Of a stretch of 64,000 nucleotides of DNA, positions 21,635 through 33,932 are shown in pieces. Each line of letters starts with the position of its first letter. Position 1 is the first letter of the stretch. A model generated the notes under the pieces. The model searched no databases and had not been told where the DNA came from. It was given only the letters and a program-made list of their open reading frames with translations. The position numbers and the translations under genes were made by a program. Origin of the DNA: Benincasa hispida (taxonomy: Eukaryota; Streptophyta; Magnoliopsida; Cucurbitales; Cucurbitaceae); contig NC_052354.1 of assembly GCF_009727055.1 (NCBI RefSeq), forward strand, positions 3,250,677 to 3,314,676, given 5' to 3'.

Positions 21635-24600
21635 AGATTATATAGAGAAATTCAAAGCTTTTCATATTTGAAAAAAAGAATAGAAAACATTAGGATGAAG
21701 CTAATCCTTAAGGAGGGTTTAGCAATTAGCATGGGAAGATGGGGATCACCTCTAATTAACCCTCATGGTGAATGATAATATACACATATGTTTCGTATTT
21801 TTTTGGATAAAGAACAATTAAAGGGAGCCGAAAGATCAATATAGGTACACCAGGATATCTCAACTAGCTAAGTTGACACATCCATCAAACCCTCATGAAG
21901 TCTCAAACCAAATAGAAAAGATTCATTGCTACTAAAAAGAGTACACAAGAGAATCAATAATACAAACAAGTAGTAAAATGAGAGGCCAGGAGAAAGTCTT
22001 CCAATTTAAAACAATAGTAGATACATCATAATTACTGAAAAGAGCGGATAGATCATAAATACATCATGTGTTTCATTTCCATTTTCCCTTCCTTATTCCA
22101 AATTCATTTTTTCACCTTCATGTATAGTGTACAAGAAATGTTAATATCTTATAAAAATGGTGAAATTTCTTCATTTTTTTTTTCCGTTGGATGCTAAACA
22201 ACCTTCATCAAACCGATTTAAAATTAGGAGCCAGCTGTGGTATATTGGGTTTAATAATTACTGCTTTTGAAGAATTAGAATCTTCACCTAATAATTCTGA
22301 ATGAGTAGTTAAATTTAGAAAGCAGGGCTTAATACCATAGAATGTGACCTTTCAATTAACCTCCAGATGCCTGTTGGGTATCAGAAAAACAACTACTGTT
22401 ACCGCCTGTTATCGGTCATTTCTTCTTCCTTTATAACCCAATTTCCCTCCTCTCTTTTTTTCTCTCGCCTTGCCTTTCTCTTCTCCACCTCGGTTCTTGC
22501 CGATTTTGGGTCAGTTTTTCAATGTGAGATCCTCAATATTATTAACAATATAACTATTCGGTCTAGCTTTACTTTTATTTTTCATTTTTTATTAAATTTA
22601 GATCTCGTTTCGGTTCCTATAACAATTTACATTTTAAATCATTTACCTTATCATTAGCATTATCCAAATGATTGAAATGAAACTTCAATAGATGGAAGTC
22701 GAAGTAAACCTAAAATTTAAATTAAATTATCAAAGATACTTTTTAGTTGATTTTAATTATATATCCAAATTATAAAATTAAAAAAAGAATGATTAAATGT
22801 AGTCTAAGCAGCATGACAATTACTTCGATGTAACTCATTTCCTTACCTGGTAGGAAAAACAATCGAATTTAAAATTATATAAATAAATAAATAGTATGTG
22901 GTTGATTTTGATTGGTATGTAGTCTAGTTCATACAAAAATGGATACAACTCACGTTATATCTAAGTTTTTAAATTTAAAATAGCATAACATTTTAGTCCT
23001 CCGAATTTGAAGTTTGTTTCAAAATTACTCTCCGAAAGCTTTCAAATTTATTTGATGTATCTATTTAGATTTGTTTTTATATGAACAGAAATCCTTTTTA
23101 AAGAATAATGAAATAAAATTTAGAGGGTTAAAAATGAAACTTTTTAAAATTTAATTAAGACTTATTTTTGTAATTAAACCAGGCTTGTTTGCTATAGTTT
23201 CTTCATTTGATGTCTTTTTTTTCAGTGTGAAGTCGGAATGGGGCAGCCGAGCAGTGATGTTAATGATGGTGGAGAAGGGATTAGAAGAAGATCCTGTGGC
23301 TGTGGGAAGGAAGATTTTCTTCAAGAGGAGTCCTTTCAGAGTTGGGGAAATTATACAAAAGCATTGAAGGCGACCCCGGTTCGTCTGCTCGACCGGCTCA
23401 CGGCCCGGTCCGCCGACCACACCGAGCTCGTCGAGATGAAGGCTCGAAGCCAGCATCAGATGAAGAAGACCCTCACATGGTGAGACCTTATGCGGTTTGG
23501 CGTCGGTGCCGTCATTGGCGCCGAATATTCGTCCTCACCGGTCTTGAGACTAAGAAACACGCCGGCCCCGCCGTCGTTTTGTCTTATGTTGTCTCTGGCA
23601 TCTCCGCCATGCTTTCCGTCTTCTGTACACTGAGTTTGCCGTTGAGATTCCGGCTGCCGGTCCGTGCTTTTCGTTATTATATTAATAACTAAAATAATAT
23701 TTTTTTTAATTATGATGTTAGATTTTTTTAAATATTTTAATAATCGGCAAAAAAAAATTAGTGAAAATTAATTGGATTATTCATTGAAATTAATAAAGTG
23801 AGTATTTAGTAAAATAAGTTAGGGTAAAAATATAAATTATTTGAAAATAAACTCAATAGTTAGAGGCTAAAAGGTTACTATCCTGTAAAACTAATGCTTG
23901 ATCTTGTTTTTCCTACTTGGATAAGATTTTAGGATAAGAATTAAAGTGAGAACTTTTATTGAATTCTCTCACCGCAGTATTGATTATTATTAGATAAAAA
24001 TACTAATTATCATTTTAATGCTCAATGTTATCTGAATTATAATTTTTCTTCCTACTTTCTCATGATTTTGAGTGGAAGAATAACTTTTTTTTATTGTTTT
24101 TCAATGAAGTCAAATGAAATTAATTATAAATGGTGGTCAAAATTCTAAAGTTTAGACTTTATTTAGATTTTGAAAATGCCTCTTCTCACATCTTTTTCAA
24201 TCTTTTCATTTTTATAGAAATATGTCAATTGGTCAAATTTCAAAATAAAATTTTTTTAGTTTTAATCTTTAGTTGTATTGCTTGAATTTTAGAAAAAAAA
24301 TTTAAAGACGAAAAATTATTTAACAAAACGAAAGAAATGAGACATTGAGTCCTTCGGTTTATAGATCTATCAAAGAATGTAGCAACATATTCATAGATAT
24401 TTCAATCATTGATTATATGAAACAATTATAATAATGTTTTAACAACTACTATATCATTTTTTTTCCTTTCAGGTGGATCATTTGCGTACCTAAGGGTAGA
24501 ATTAAGAGACTTTGTGGCATTCGTCGCTGCCGGCAACATCATTCTTGAATACATTATCGGTAGCGCAGCCGTAGCCCGTTCATGGACGTCATACTTTGCC

Positions 24601-27160
24601 ACCCTCTGCAACCACCATCCAAATGATTTTCGTGTCCATGTACCGGCTTTCCCTGATGACTACAACCAACTCGATCCCATCGCCATTGTCGTCATCCTCA
24701 TCATCGGCACCTTTGCCATGGTGAGCACCAAAGGTTCCTCCCGCCTCAACTACGTTGCCTCGATTTTGCATGTTGTTGTCATCCTCTTCATCATCATTGC
24801 TGGGTTGACCAAAGCCAACTCGAAAAATTTTACTCCCTTTGCCCCCTACGGCCCTCGTGGCATCTTCGTAGCTTCTGCCGTCTTGTTCTTCGCATATGTT
24901 GGATTCGACGCAGTTTCGACATTGGCAGAAGAGACTAAGAATCCAGCTAAAGATATCCCGATTGGACTTGTTGGTTCCATGGTGCTAACCACATTTGCGT
25001 ATTGCATTCTTGCTGTTACGCTATGCCTCATGCAGCCATACCAACAGATCGATGCAGATGCACCGTTTTCGATGGCTTTTGAGGCTGTTGGATGGGGTTG
25101 GGCTAAATATATTGTGGCTGCTGGTGCGATTAAAGGCATGACCACTGTGTTGTTGGTCAATTCGGTTGGCCAGGCTCAGTATCTCACACACATTGCTAGA
25201 ACCCACATGGTCTCCCCATGGTTTGCCGAAGTCAATGAAAAAACTGGTATGATTATTGCTAACAATTTTATTTAAAAAAATATTTAGAGAACATCTGGGT
25301 TGCACTTCATCTTTCAACGGTCAAATAAAAAATTGTCGTATGCTAATTTTTTAAAAAAAAATTATTTTTTTTTAAATCAAAGGGGAGAACGGGATTACAT
25401 GCAAACTAGGCTACGCTGAATCATTGTTCTCTTATTTATGTTTGGTTAAACTATATAGTCGAAATTGTTCAATACATCTTCGTAAGTTAGTGTTAAACCA
25501 CTTATTGAAATTTGCACATTTATTGAGTAACTCGATCTTCTTCTATTTCTTCATTTTACACTTTTATTGAAAAATCCATCTTACAACTCTGCATACTCTA
25601 AACACATACTTTCTAACTCCAACGTATTAACTCCAAACTTTATAAGTAAATTCAGTGTTCTAAATACCCCTTTATATATATATATCATGTTTGACAGTGA
25701 TGTTGAAATAGCTAAAATTATTTTTTATCATGTTTAAAATTCTTCTAAACATATCCTTAATCATTCAAAATCATATTGATTTTTTAAGAAAAACTTATTT
25801 ACACTTCAACTAATACTTGATTTTACACTTTACAAATTTGACTTTCATAGCATTAAATTTGTTTTTAGATGATTAAAAACATGTTTTTCAATAATATTAA
25901 ACCTGACAAAGTAATTTTAAACTTTCCAAAATTACTCCTAAATGTGCCTTCAGCGTTAGTTTGAATTTTGAAAAGTTTTCAACATGTGTTTTAATCTTTC
26001 AAAATGATTCTCTAACCTGTCGATTAGATATATTAGACACAGCATTGAACGATCCTGCTTCAATATATATTGTTAAATCACCTTTTGTCTGACATTATAC
26101 GTTGGTAACAAAAATTGAGTGTTTAATTCCTCAAACAGGAACTCCAGTGAACGCAACAGCATCAATGCTAATTGCAACAGCAATAATTGCCTTCTTCACA
26201 ACAATGGAGATCCTCTCAAACCTTCTCTCAATCGCCACCCTCTTCATCTTCATGCTAGTAGCCATAGGTCTCATCATTCGACGCTACTATAGCAGCGGTG
26301 AGACGACGACGTCGGACCACAACAAGCTCATAATCTGCCTAGTTCTGATAATTGGGTCTTCAATCGCCACCGTCGCTTACTGGGGCACAAGCGACGGCTG
26401 GGTCGGCTTTGCAGTGACCATTCCCACATGGTTCCTCTCAACTCTAGCCCTATGGATCGGCGTCCCACTGGCCAAGAAGCCGAGTGTGGGGCGTGCCATT
26501 GGTCCCATGGCTGCCTACATTATCCATTGCCATTAACTTTTTCCTTCTTGGGTCCATTGATAAAGCTTCATTTGAAAGGTTTGGGATATGGACTGGCATT
26601 CTCTTGATTTACTATTTCTTGTTTGGCTTGCATGCTTCTTATGACACTGACATGGAATCCAAGCGCCAAGCAGGAGAAATTGATGGAAGTGTGTGAAATG
26701 GGAAAAGATTTGAATGACTTATGGGAATTGGAATTGGGATACTAATGATGAACAAGAAGAAATTGGAATTAATTCTAATTTAGAAAAGGGATCTCTTATT
26801 AATTGTTTAGTAGTAGGAAATTTTATATTCTTATTATTAATACGTTTATTGTTGTTAAAATGTTCTTATATACCTTAACTAGTTGAGTTATATATTGACG
26901 ATAGAGTCCTTCTATGGTTATTTAAACTTTATAGCTAAAAATATATTTGATCAAAATTCAAATCTCTCCGTTTCACATATGTGTTGGCCTAAAATAATGT
27001 TATTTAGACATTTGTTAATCATTAATAGTTATCAAACATGTTTATGTGTTCTTGATTCTTAAAAAATGAAAGCAAGAAAGAAGAAAAAACGGATAATGAA
27101 AATATTATCAAAGGAGTCTTAGTAATCAAGTTATATAAATAAAAGTTTAAGATAATAAGG
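21635..27160 (+). repeat. Tandem segmental duplication, unit 2 (pseudogene copy)
   Basis: Same orientation as unit 1. Extra sequence relative to unit 1 includes a block of about 260 bp near 21780-22070 in the 5' flank and about 215 bp near 24205-24420 in intron 1. The 3' flank matches until about 27160. Confidence 0.8.
23238..26696 (+). pseudogene. Duplicated cationic amino acid transporter, disrupted
   Basis: Exons by comparison with unit 1: 23238-23659, 24473-25246 and 26139-26696. Lesions seen: TGG to TGA at 23481-23483 (second Trp of TLTWW); a one-base deletion near 23523 (CGCCGAATATT against CGCCGGAATATT); a one-base deletion near 23625 (TTCTGTACACT against TTCTGCTACACT); and a net two-base deletion near 26482 that ends the frame early. 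Exon 2 is open and differs from the intact copy at only a few bases. The intron 1 donor is GTCCGT instead of GTACAT. The promoter block and 5'UTR intron signals are preserved, so it may still be transcribed. A functional transporter cannot be made from it without repair. Confidence 0.92.
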
Positions 27161-27506
27161 GGACATAAAGCAAAAATGGCCTCCTACTACAGTACTTTTC
27201 TCTCTCACCTCTCCCCTCACATCTACCATCGACCCTTCAGCTTCTGAGTCTTTTCCACCAACCAACATTAACCCTCCCTGCCATTTACCCTCTTTGCCAT
27301 TTCTCCTGCTTCACCCCCTGTTTTTACTCCCCTTCTGTCTTTATTTTCTACGTCTTATACATTGCCTCTCATTTCATCTCCTGTCCTTTCTTTCTAACCA
27401 CCTGTTTTTTTACATATGGCTTACCTTTTACACTTACCAGGAGCCTGCTATGGGTAAAAAAAGGAATTTGTTCCATCTCTGAAGAAGCACTCGCGAGGGC
27501 AAAAAC
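27161..27506. other. Intergenic pyrimidine-rich stretch
   Basis: The plus strand is C/T-rich (about 27180-27420), with no recognisable coding or repeat termini. It separates the transporter duplication from the family T block. Confidence 0.4.
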
Positions 27507-29299
27507 TGTTATTGATCGCAGTGGGGCCATACAAATCTTTTTCGATAACGATCCTAAAAGGATTTGAATTCCCTGAAGTGGAAGTAATCGAATGGCAACT
27601 GTTTCTAATTTTCGTTTTATTGAACTTGAATATACATAGTAACAGAAACATGGATAAACAAGGAGAACTAAGCACGCTTTTCTACTCTAAATTTAGAGAG
27701 GAAAAAAGGAAACGCAAAACTAATCCATGAAGAACCGTCTTCTAGCTTCCTCTCCCGTTCACAGCACCAACTCAATCTTCTCCTCACGAACTAATCAACC
27801 ACATACACAGCAGCAAGATCGGAATCCAAACACCACCACAATGTCTTCCTCATTATTCTCCAAGGTGAGAATCAACCGGAAGTGTATGGGCTTCTGCGGC
27901 TTAATTTTGATGAAGGGGGAGTTTAGATATTGAGAGAATTTGGCAGAAGGAGAAGAAGATGATGAGAGGATTTTTCACAGAACAAACTTATGTGTGAAAA
28001 ATGATTTCATCCAACTCATCTCCCACGCATATGAGAGATCAGGGAAATAACTTCCCACTAAATCAAATTAACTTCCCTAAAGAGTTATTGTTTTTAAATT
28101 CAAAATTCAAAAACAATTATAATTTAATTATATTAATAAACTAATATTATTAAACTATATATTATATCTCATATAATATATAACTTATAGTTTATTATAT
28201 CACACATAATATAACTTATAGTTTTTTTTATGAATCATATTCATATAATTAATATTTGAATCATTTTCAAATATTTATTTCACTCATTAAAACTTTATAT
28301 TATAATGTATCATATGCATTATAATAATTGTATTCTATTATAATAATTGTATCCTATACAATTAATTCTCTTTATAAATTTGAACAACCAAATCAATCCA
28401 AAATTAATTTGATTCTCATTAATCCTTATTGAGCTAACAATGGGACCTTATGGATCTATAGATTGAAGCTCCAATGATACTTGATTAATTAACTAAACTC
28501 TTTAATTAAATTAATTAACCTTCATTAACTATCGGTCACTCCATTAAAGACCGATAACTGCACTCTTCGCACTAAATATATATATTTATGTGTCCATTGG
28601 ATAAAACAAATCAATAGTGTGTTGACCCTTCAAATTGCTCGTAAGTACAGTTGGGTCAAAATTACTATTTTACCCCTATAGTTACATCTAACTTTTTAAG
28701 TACCATTGATCCCTCTAGTAAACATATAGTCATAGTCCAACTATAACTTAACCCCTCTCGGGCCAGGAGAGGGTATGGCACTACCTTGTTGAGAACCCAG
28801 AATTAGCTCTTAAGGGAGTAATTTATTTACTTACCCTAACAATTGGGAAGAAGCGAATTTCTTCTTGTGTGGTTGTGTTTTCAACTTCCCACTTGGACGA
28901 ATCCCTCAAATGGTAGGCATATTGAGTCAGCGAATTTGGCCACTCTCATCCATGCAGATCAAAGACCGTCTTCATAGACAGGAGTTCACAGCTCACTCAG
29001 GATTAAGGTCAAATCACCTATGGTCATCCTAGTTAAATGTAAGCCTCTTTTAGCAATGGTGTCACTAGAAGAAATTCGGGCTTTAATGTCGGTTAGAAAA
29101 AGTGAAATTGGATGTATAATATCGGTTTAAAAAAATGGATCTTTAATGTCGGTTTTAAACTAACATTGAAGATAGGCTTTAATGTTGGTTTAAAACCGAC
29201 ATTAAAGGTGTAATGTTTTTTTCCTTATTTTATTAAATAATATATCCCTAATATCGCACTCCTTCTCAATTCCTTTACGCCCAAACCCTATCTCTGTCG

Positions 29300-29420
29300 C
29301 GTCGTTACTCATTCTTCCGCTTTCTTCGCTCGTCGTCGATCGTTCTTCAGCTTTCTTCGCTCGCCAACGATCGTTCTTCAACTTTCTTCGCTCGTCGTCG
29401 ATCCCCTTCACGTCGTCGCT
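29300..29420 (+). repeat. Tandem ~31-bp repeat in the CACTA 5' region
   Basis: About three copies of a unit like CTTTCTTCGCTCGTCGTCGA with TCGTTCTTCA. It is probably part of the subterminal or leader region. Confidence 0.65.
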
Positions 29421-29470
29421 CGCCCGTGTCCGTCGATCTCCTTCTCTTCCATGAGAGGTGAGTATTTAAA

Positions 29471-29640
29471 CCTCTGATCATTTGCAACTCCTTTCATGTT
29501 TGAGTAGTGTTGGAATTTTGAGCAGTGTTATCTACAACCTCTGATCATTTGCAACTTCTTCCATGTTTGAGCAGTGTTGAAATTTTGAGTAGTGTTATTT
29601 GCAACCTCTGAGCAGTGTTGGAAATTGAGCAGTGTTTAAG
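29471..29640 (+). repeat. Tandem ~67-bp repeat in the CACTA element
   Basis: Two and a half copies of a unit starting CCTCTGATCATTTGCAACT and containing TTTGAGCAGTGTTG. Non-coding. Confidence 0.65.
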
Positions 29641-31068
29641 TTCTTTTTTCCTTTCCATATGCATTCTTTCACAAAACCATTTACAGGATTATTCTGAATA
29701 ATCTTTGATTTCAAATGATAAAAGAAGCAAGTGAAAATTTTGACACAATGTAAACTATATACATGTTTGTAAGCAAATTTTTTTTTTGAATTCATCGTTT
29801 AGCTTGTAAAATGAATTTATTATATTGATGACATTTTGTTCATTTGATTTTGGTTGCTACATTTTTTCAAGGATAGAACTAAAGGGGAAGGGAAAATTTT
29901 ATTAGGAGTGTTAATTACTCAACAGATGATGTATATTTTACTTTTTCTTATATAAATTCGCAATTTCTATAGATTATGTTAATGACATTAATTTGACTTC
30001 TCAATTGTTGTTTGTGATAATACCTGACTGAATAAAACCCAATAGTTTTAGTAGAGAGAGTGTGAGAATGTTGGATGGTTAGGGTTGATAATTAAAGTCA
30101 TTTTTAGCTTGCCCACTTGAGGAAATGACATCTCCCAAACTTATAGATTAAGCCCTCTGATCAAACTAGTAGGATAATTTTGATTCCTTTTGCTAAATGA
30201 TGGATAACTCTGATGATATTGAGGCTTGAATTCAGCAGACTCTAAATCTTTGTTTAGTTTTTGTGAGTCATTATCAAGTGTGAGCTTCTAGAGATTGAAA
30301 GGGCCAAACAAGTAAGAAAGATGAAAGTTTCTTTTTCTTTTTCGTTTTCATAAAACATGGAAAATGAGATGATGTATTATGCAGCAGTTATCAATGTAGC
30401 TTCTAATTGGTATACCTCTTTTATTTTGCTTAATAGATGTGTGAACTAATTGGATATTGGTTTCACTATCTCATTTTCTCTATGATTAATTCGCTTGAAA
30501 TTAAAGAGTGCAAACTTTAGATTATTACTGAAGTATTTTAGTCTTTGAGTTTGCTTGTTTAACTGCATATTTAGAATTAAACATTTGTTGCTTTTAGTTA
30601 GATATTACTTGTATTTTCTGAACACAACTTCTTACTTTATTATTCAGAATAACCCTGGAGTTTTGTTTTTTTGGCTTTTCTTTTCATTGATAGGAACTGA
30701 GTCATTGATATTGACTCATACAAAATCTAAGGACACGGTTTATTATGATATTTGTTTGGATTGATATTTGTTTTGATTCAATACTTGATTTTGAGTGAAG
30801 TTTTTCATTTGTTAGATTCAAGTTTGACGTGTAAGACTAAATTTTGATTCTTGGGGATTTGGAAGGAAGATAGGAATATTACATTGGATGTGTTTTAAGA
30901 AGGTTGACAAGTGGAGAAGGTGCACCCAACACAAAAAGGACTTCATAACAACATTAATAATAAGGACAAGGTAATATTTATAAGATGTTTATCTTAAAAG
31001 TCTAGTTGTTCTAAATTTGTTGATGTTGCATATTTTACGATCATAATTTTATGCTTTTAAATTTTTCC

Positions 31069-31072
<4 letters not shown>

Positions 31073-31108
<36 letters not shown>

Positions 31109-31109
31109 N

Positions 31110-31168
<59 letters not shown>
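31073..31168. repeat. (ATT)n microsatellite with an ambiguous base
   Basis: An almost pure ATT repeat with N at 31109, where the repeat phase also shifts. The assembled length here should not be trusted. Confidence 0.95.
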
Positions 31169-31196
31169 TGTAGATTAAGTTGCATATTTTACGATC

Positions 31197-31610
31197 ATGG
31201 ATAAGTCATGGATGAAAATGAATAGAATGTCAGCTGAGTATGGTTTAAGGGTCGAGGTGTTTATTAAAAATGGTCTACAACATTCAAATATACCGAATGT
31301 CATGAGTTGTCCATGTTTGAAGTGTGTTAATGCTAAGACTCTAGATGTGAACAAAATAAGAAAACACTTATTTTTTAATGCTATAGATCAAAGTTATCAG
31401 ACATGGATTTTTCATGGTGAATCATTACCGATTAAGAGAAACAATGAAAATGTGTCTACTAGTGAAAGAGACGAAGTTGATGAGGATGATGTTGATGTTG
31501 ATGACACAATTGGAATGTTTGAGGCTGCATACAATAACTATTTTAGTGGAAAATCCGATAATTTTGAAGAATTATTAAATGATGCGAAGAAACCATTTAC
31601 TATGTTATAA
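31197..31610 (+). pseudogene. CACTA transposase-associated domain, truncated
   Basis: 137 aa starting MDKSWMKMNRMSAEYG, then CPCLKCVNAK, HLFFNAIDQSYQTWIFHGE and an acidic tail. This is the Transpos_assoc domain found N-terminal to the CACTA transposase. The full protein should continue for several hundred residues into a catalytic domain. Here the frame ends at a TAA (31608-31610) that lies at or just past the junction with family T DNA, so the protein is truncated by a deletion or an abortive event. Confidence 0.8.
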
Positions 31611-31987
31611 AAAGAGATTATTCATTTGTTGGTTTGGTCTTATACAAACTTTTTGTATAGGTATACTCTTACTCACATGTCTCCATATGAATGAGCGGGG
31701 CCAGATCATTAGTAACACTTTACAACGATTGTAACAATTACAAAGCGGGTCGTATCCATAGTGTTGCTAGGATAAGGTACCTAACATTATCTATCTACTA
31801 CAGACCGTTCAGGTTATTACTTAAACATGATCCACTTGTATGTCTCCATATACATGTTTAAGTTACATCCAATAACCTTGGATCTTAGTTTAATGGTTTT
31901 GGGTTAATGCAACTAAATGTCAAATAAAATAACACTTAATTTATTAAAAAAATAATATGTTTGTACAAGTACAATTTACAAACTACA

Positions 31988-33932
31988 TGTTGGGTTGTAT
32001 GTCCTAAAACTCGTAGTTTGTAAAGTTAAACATTTTCTATTATCAATAAAGATGTTATTTAAATATTTCTTATTGAATTTGTAAATTACACTTGTAAAGA
32101 CTAAATCCAATAAACTAAGATCCATGGCTATTATATGAATACTTGAACTTTATGTGGAGACATAAAAGTGGATCAGGTTCTAGTAAATAGTCAAAATGAT
32201 CTATAGTATACGAATAAGGTTGAGTGCCTTATTTTAGTAACACTATCGGATGCGGCTCACTCTGTAGTTGTTACAATTTGTTGTAAGATGCTACGAACGA
32301 AGTGATCTTGATTCGTTCATGTACAGACATGAGGAGTGGGGGCGTCCTATGCAATGAGTTTATGTATGATCGGACCAAGAAATAAGTCACTCTTACTTTA
32401 TAACATTTTTTACTGTTTAAGACTGACTATTTCTCTTAGATGACCTAGGTAACTCGATCTTAATCTTGAGCTAACTATGAACTTCTATTTATTCAGGATT
32501 ATCCTTTGATCTGCATAGGTGAGAGTAGTCCAACATCACTGCTTAATAAGCCTTCCATTTTGGGATAAGATTGGATAGACAGCTGGGGACATAGTTCTGT
32601 AAGATGGAAATCACGCCTACCCGATTTAGGGATAGAAGGAAGGTTGTTCTCTTAAGTGTTGAATCCAAATCTTGAACAAGGGACCCCACCCTCTCATTGG
32701 CCCGAGAGGAATCCGATTTAGTGATTGGATCACGAACTAATTGTTCGTTAGAGTATCAGTGGAACTTAAGGAGTAAGACGTAATTTCAGGGGTAAAACAA
32801 CATTTGACCCAGTCGTTATTACAAACAACCTGTGAAAAGTTGACTTACTAATTATGGTTAAATCAAGTAGACACAAATATATCTATAGTGAGAAGAGTGC
32901 AACTATCGAGCTATAGTGATGTGACTCAATAATTAATGAATATTGATTAACTTGGTCTAAAGAATTTTAGCCAATTAATCTTAAATCGTTGGACTCATAA
33001 TCTGTAGGTCCATAAGGTCCCTCTACTAGCTCATAAAACATGAACACCTTGAATTAGTAAATTGAATGAATTTGGAATGATATCAATTTGAAATCTTCAA
33101 ATTGAATTTAGGGTTTGAATTTGAATAGTACAAATTCAAATTAGGGTTTGTATAATTATATTTGATATAATTAATTAACATTTAATTTATCGAAATCAAA
33201 CAAAATTCGAGAGTCTATAATATTTTAATATTGATTTAAATATTAATTATATGAAAAGGATTCATATTTAAATAAGGTGTTTGATTAATTTAATATTTGA
33301 TATTAAATTATTATTTAATTAATTAAAATTAAATTAATTTTCAAATTTAATTCAATTTGAGAAATTGAATTCTGAAATTTTAATTTAAATTAATTTTGGA
33401 TTAATTGAAATTAATTTTCAATTTGTATTTGAAAATTGGAATTTTTCACTTAGTGGAAAAATCCAATGTTTCACCAACTAAGCAGGTGGAACTCTACAAT
33501 TCACACATCTATCCCACTCAATCTTCAAGTTAGAGGTGTCTTTGACTGAATTCAATGATGCCTACATGAATAAGAAGAATAAAAACTTTTCAATTTTTCT
33601 GATAGATGTGCTAAAGTGGCTGGAAAATTGTTTCTGCTAAAAAAAAAAATTCTCTTCACCTGAAAACCCATTCTATTCCCTTCACAAAATTCACTTCAAT
33701 CTTGAGTTCCACTACTCAAATTCAAGGTTGAAAATAGTAGAGAATATCTTTTGGTGGTCCACGACTTTTGGAGAAGTTTGCAGCTCAAATACGTGTTTGA
33801 AGAGGATCTTCAAAGGTATGTATTGAAACCTTCTTAATTACTTATTAACATGCTGATTTTAATATTAAAATTAAGGAATTAGAATGCTTAATGATCTTGT
33901 TTTCTTCTGTTGCTTGTTTTTTTATTCCAACA
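31988..33932 (+). mobile_element. Family T LTR, copy 4, with primer binding site
   Basis: Complete LTR of 1945 bp starting TGTTGGGTTGTATGTCC and ending TTCCAACA. It is followed after two bases by TGGTATCGGTGC (33935-33946), a mutated tRNA-Met primer site. It is therefore the 5' LTR of an element whose matching 3' LTR in the same orientation is not present in the window. Its start lies head to head with copy 3. Confidence 0.85.

Larger units (their letters stand above)
29063..31605 (+). mobile_element. CACTA (En/Spm) transposon fragment, 5' part
   Basis: Starts with CACTAGAAGAAATTCGGGC, then several copies of TTTAATGTCGGTTTT in both orientations (29080-29210), which are typical CACTA subterminal repeats. 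It contains a transposase-associated domain ORF near the right end. No inverted end with TAGTG is seen before family T sequence resumes, so the 3' half with the catalytic transposase is missing. Confidence 0.75.
27507..31986 (-). mobile_element. Family T LTR, copy 3, split by a CACTA element
   Basis: Clear family T sequence on the minus strand runs from about 28080 to 29062 (blocks around CGGTCACTCCATTAAAG and GACCCTTCAAATTGCTCG) and resumes at about 31606-31986 (TTATACAAACTTTTTGTATAG, ACATGTCTCCATATGAATGA). The left edge is uncertain: TGTTATTG at 27507 is one candidate, but the first few hundred bases align poorly with other copies. The right edge ends at AACTAC, some 25 bases short of the expected CCCAACA, where the plus-strand copy 4 begins. 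Confidence 0.65.
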
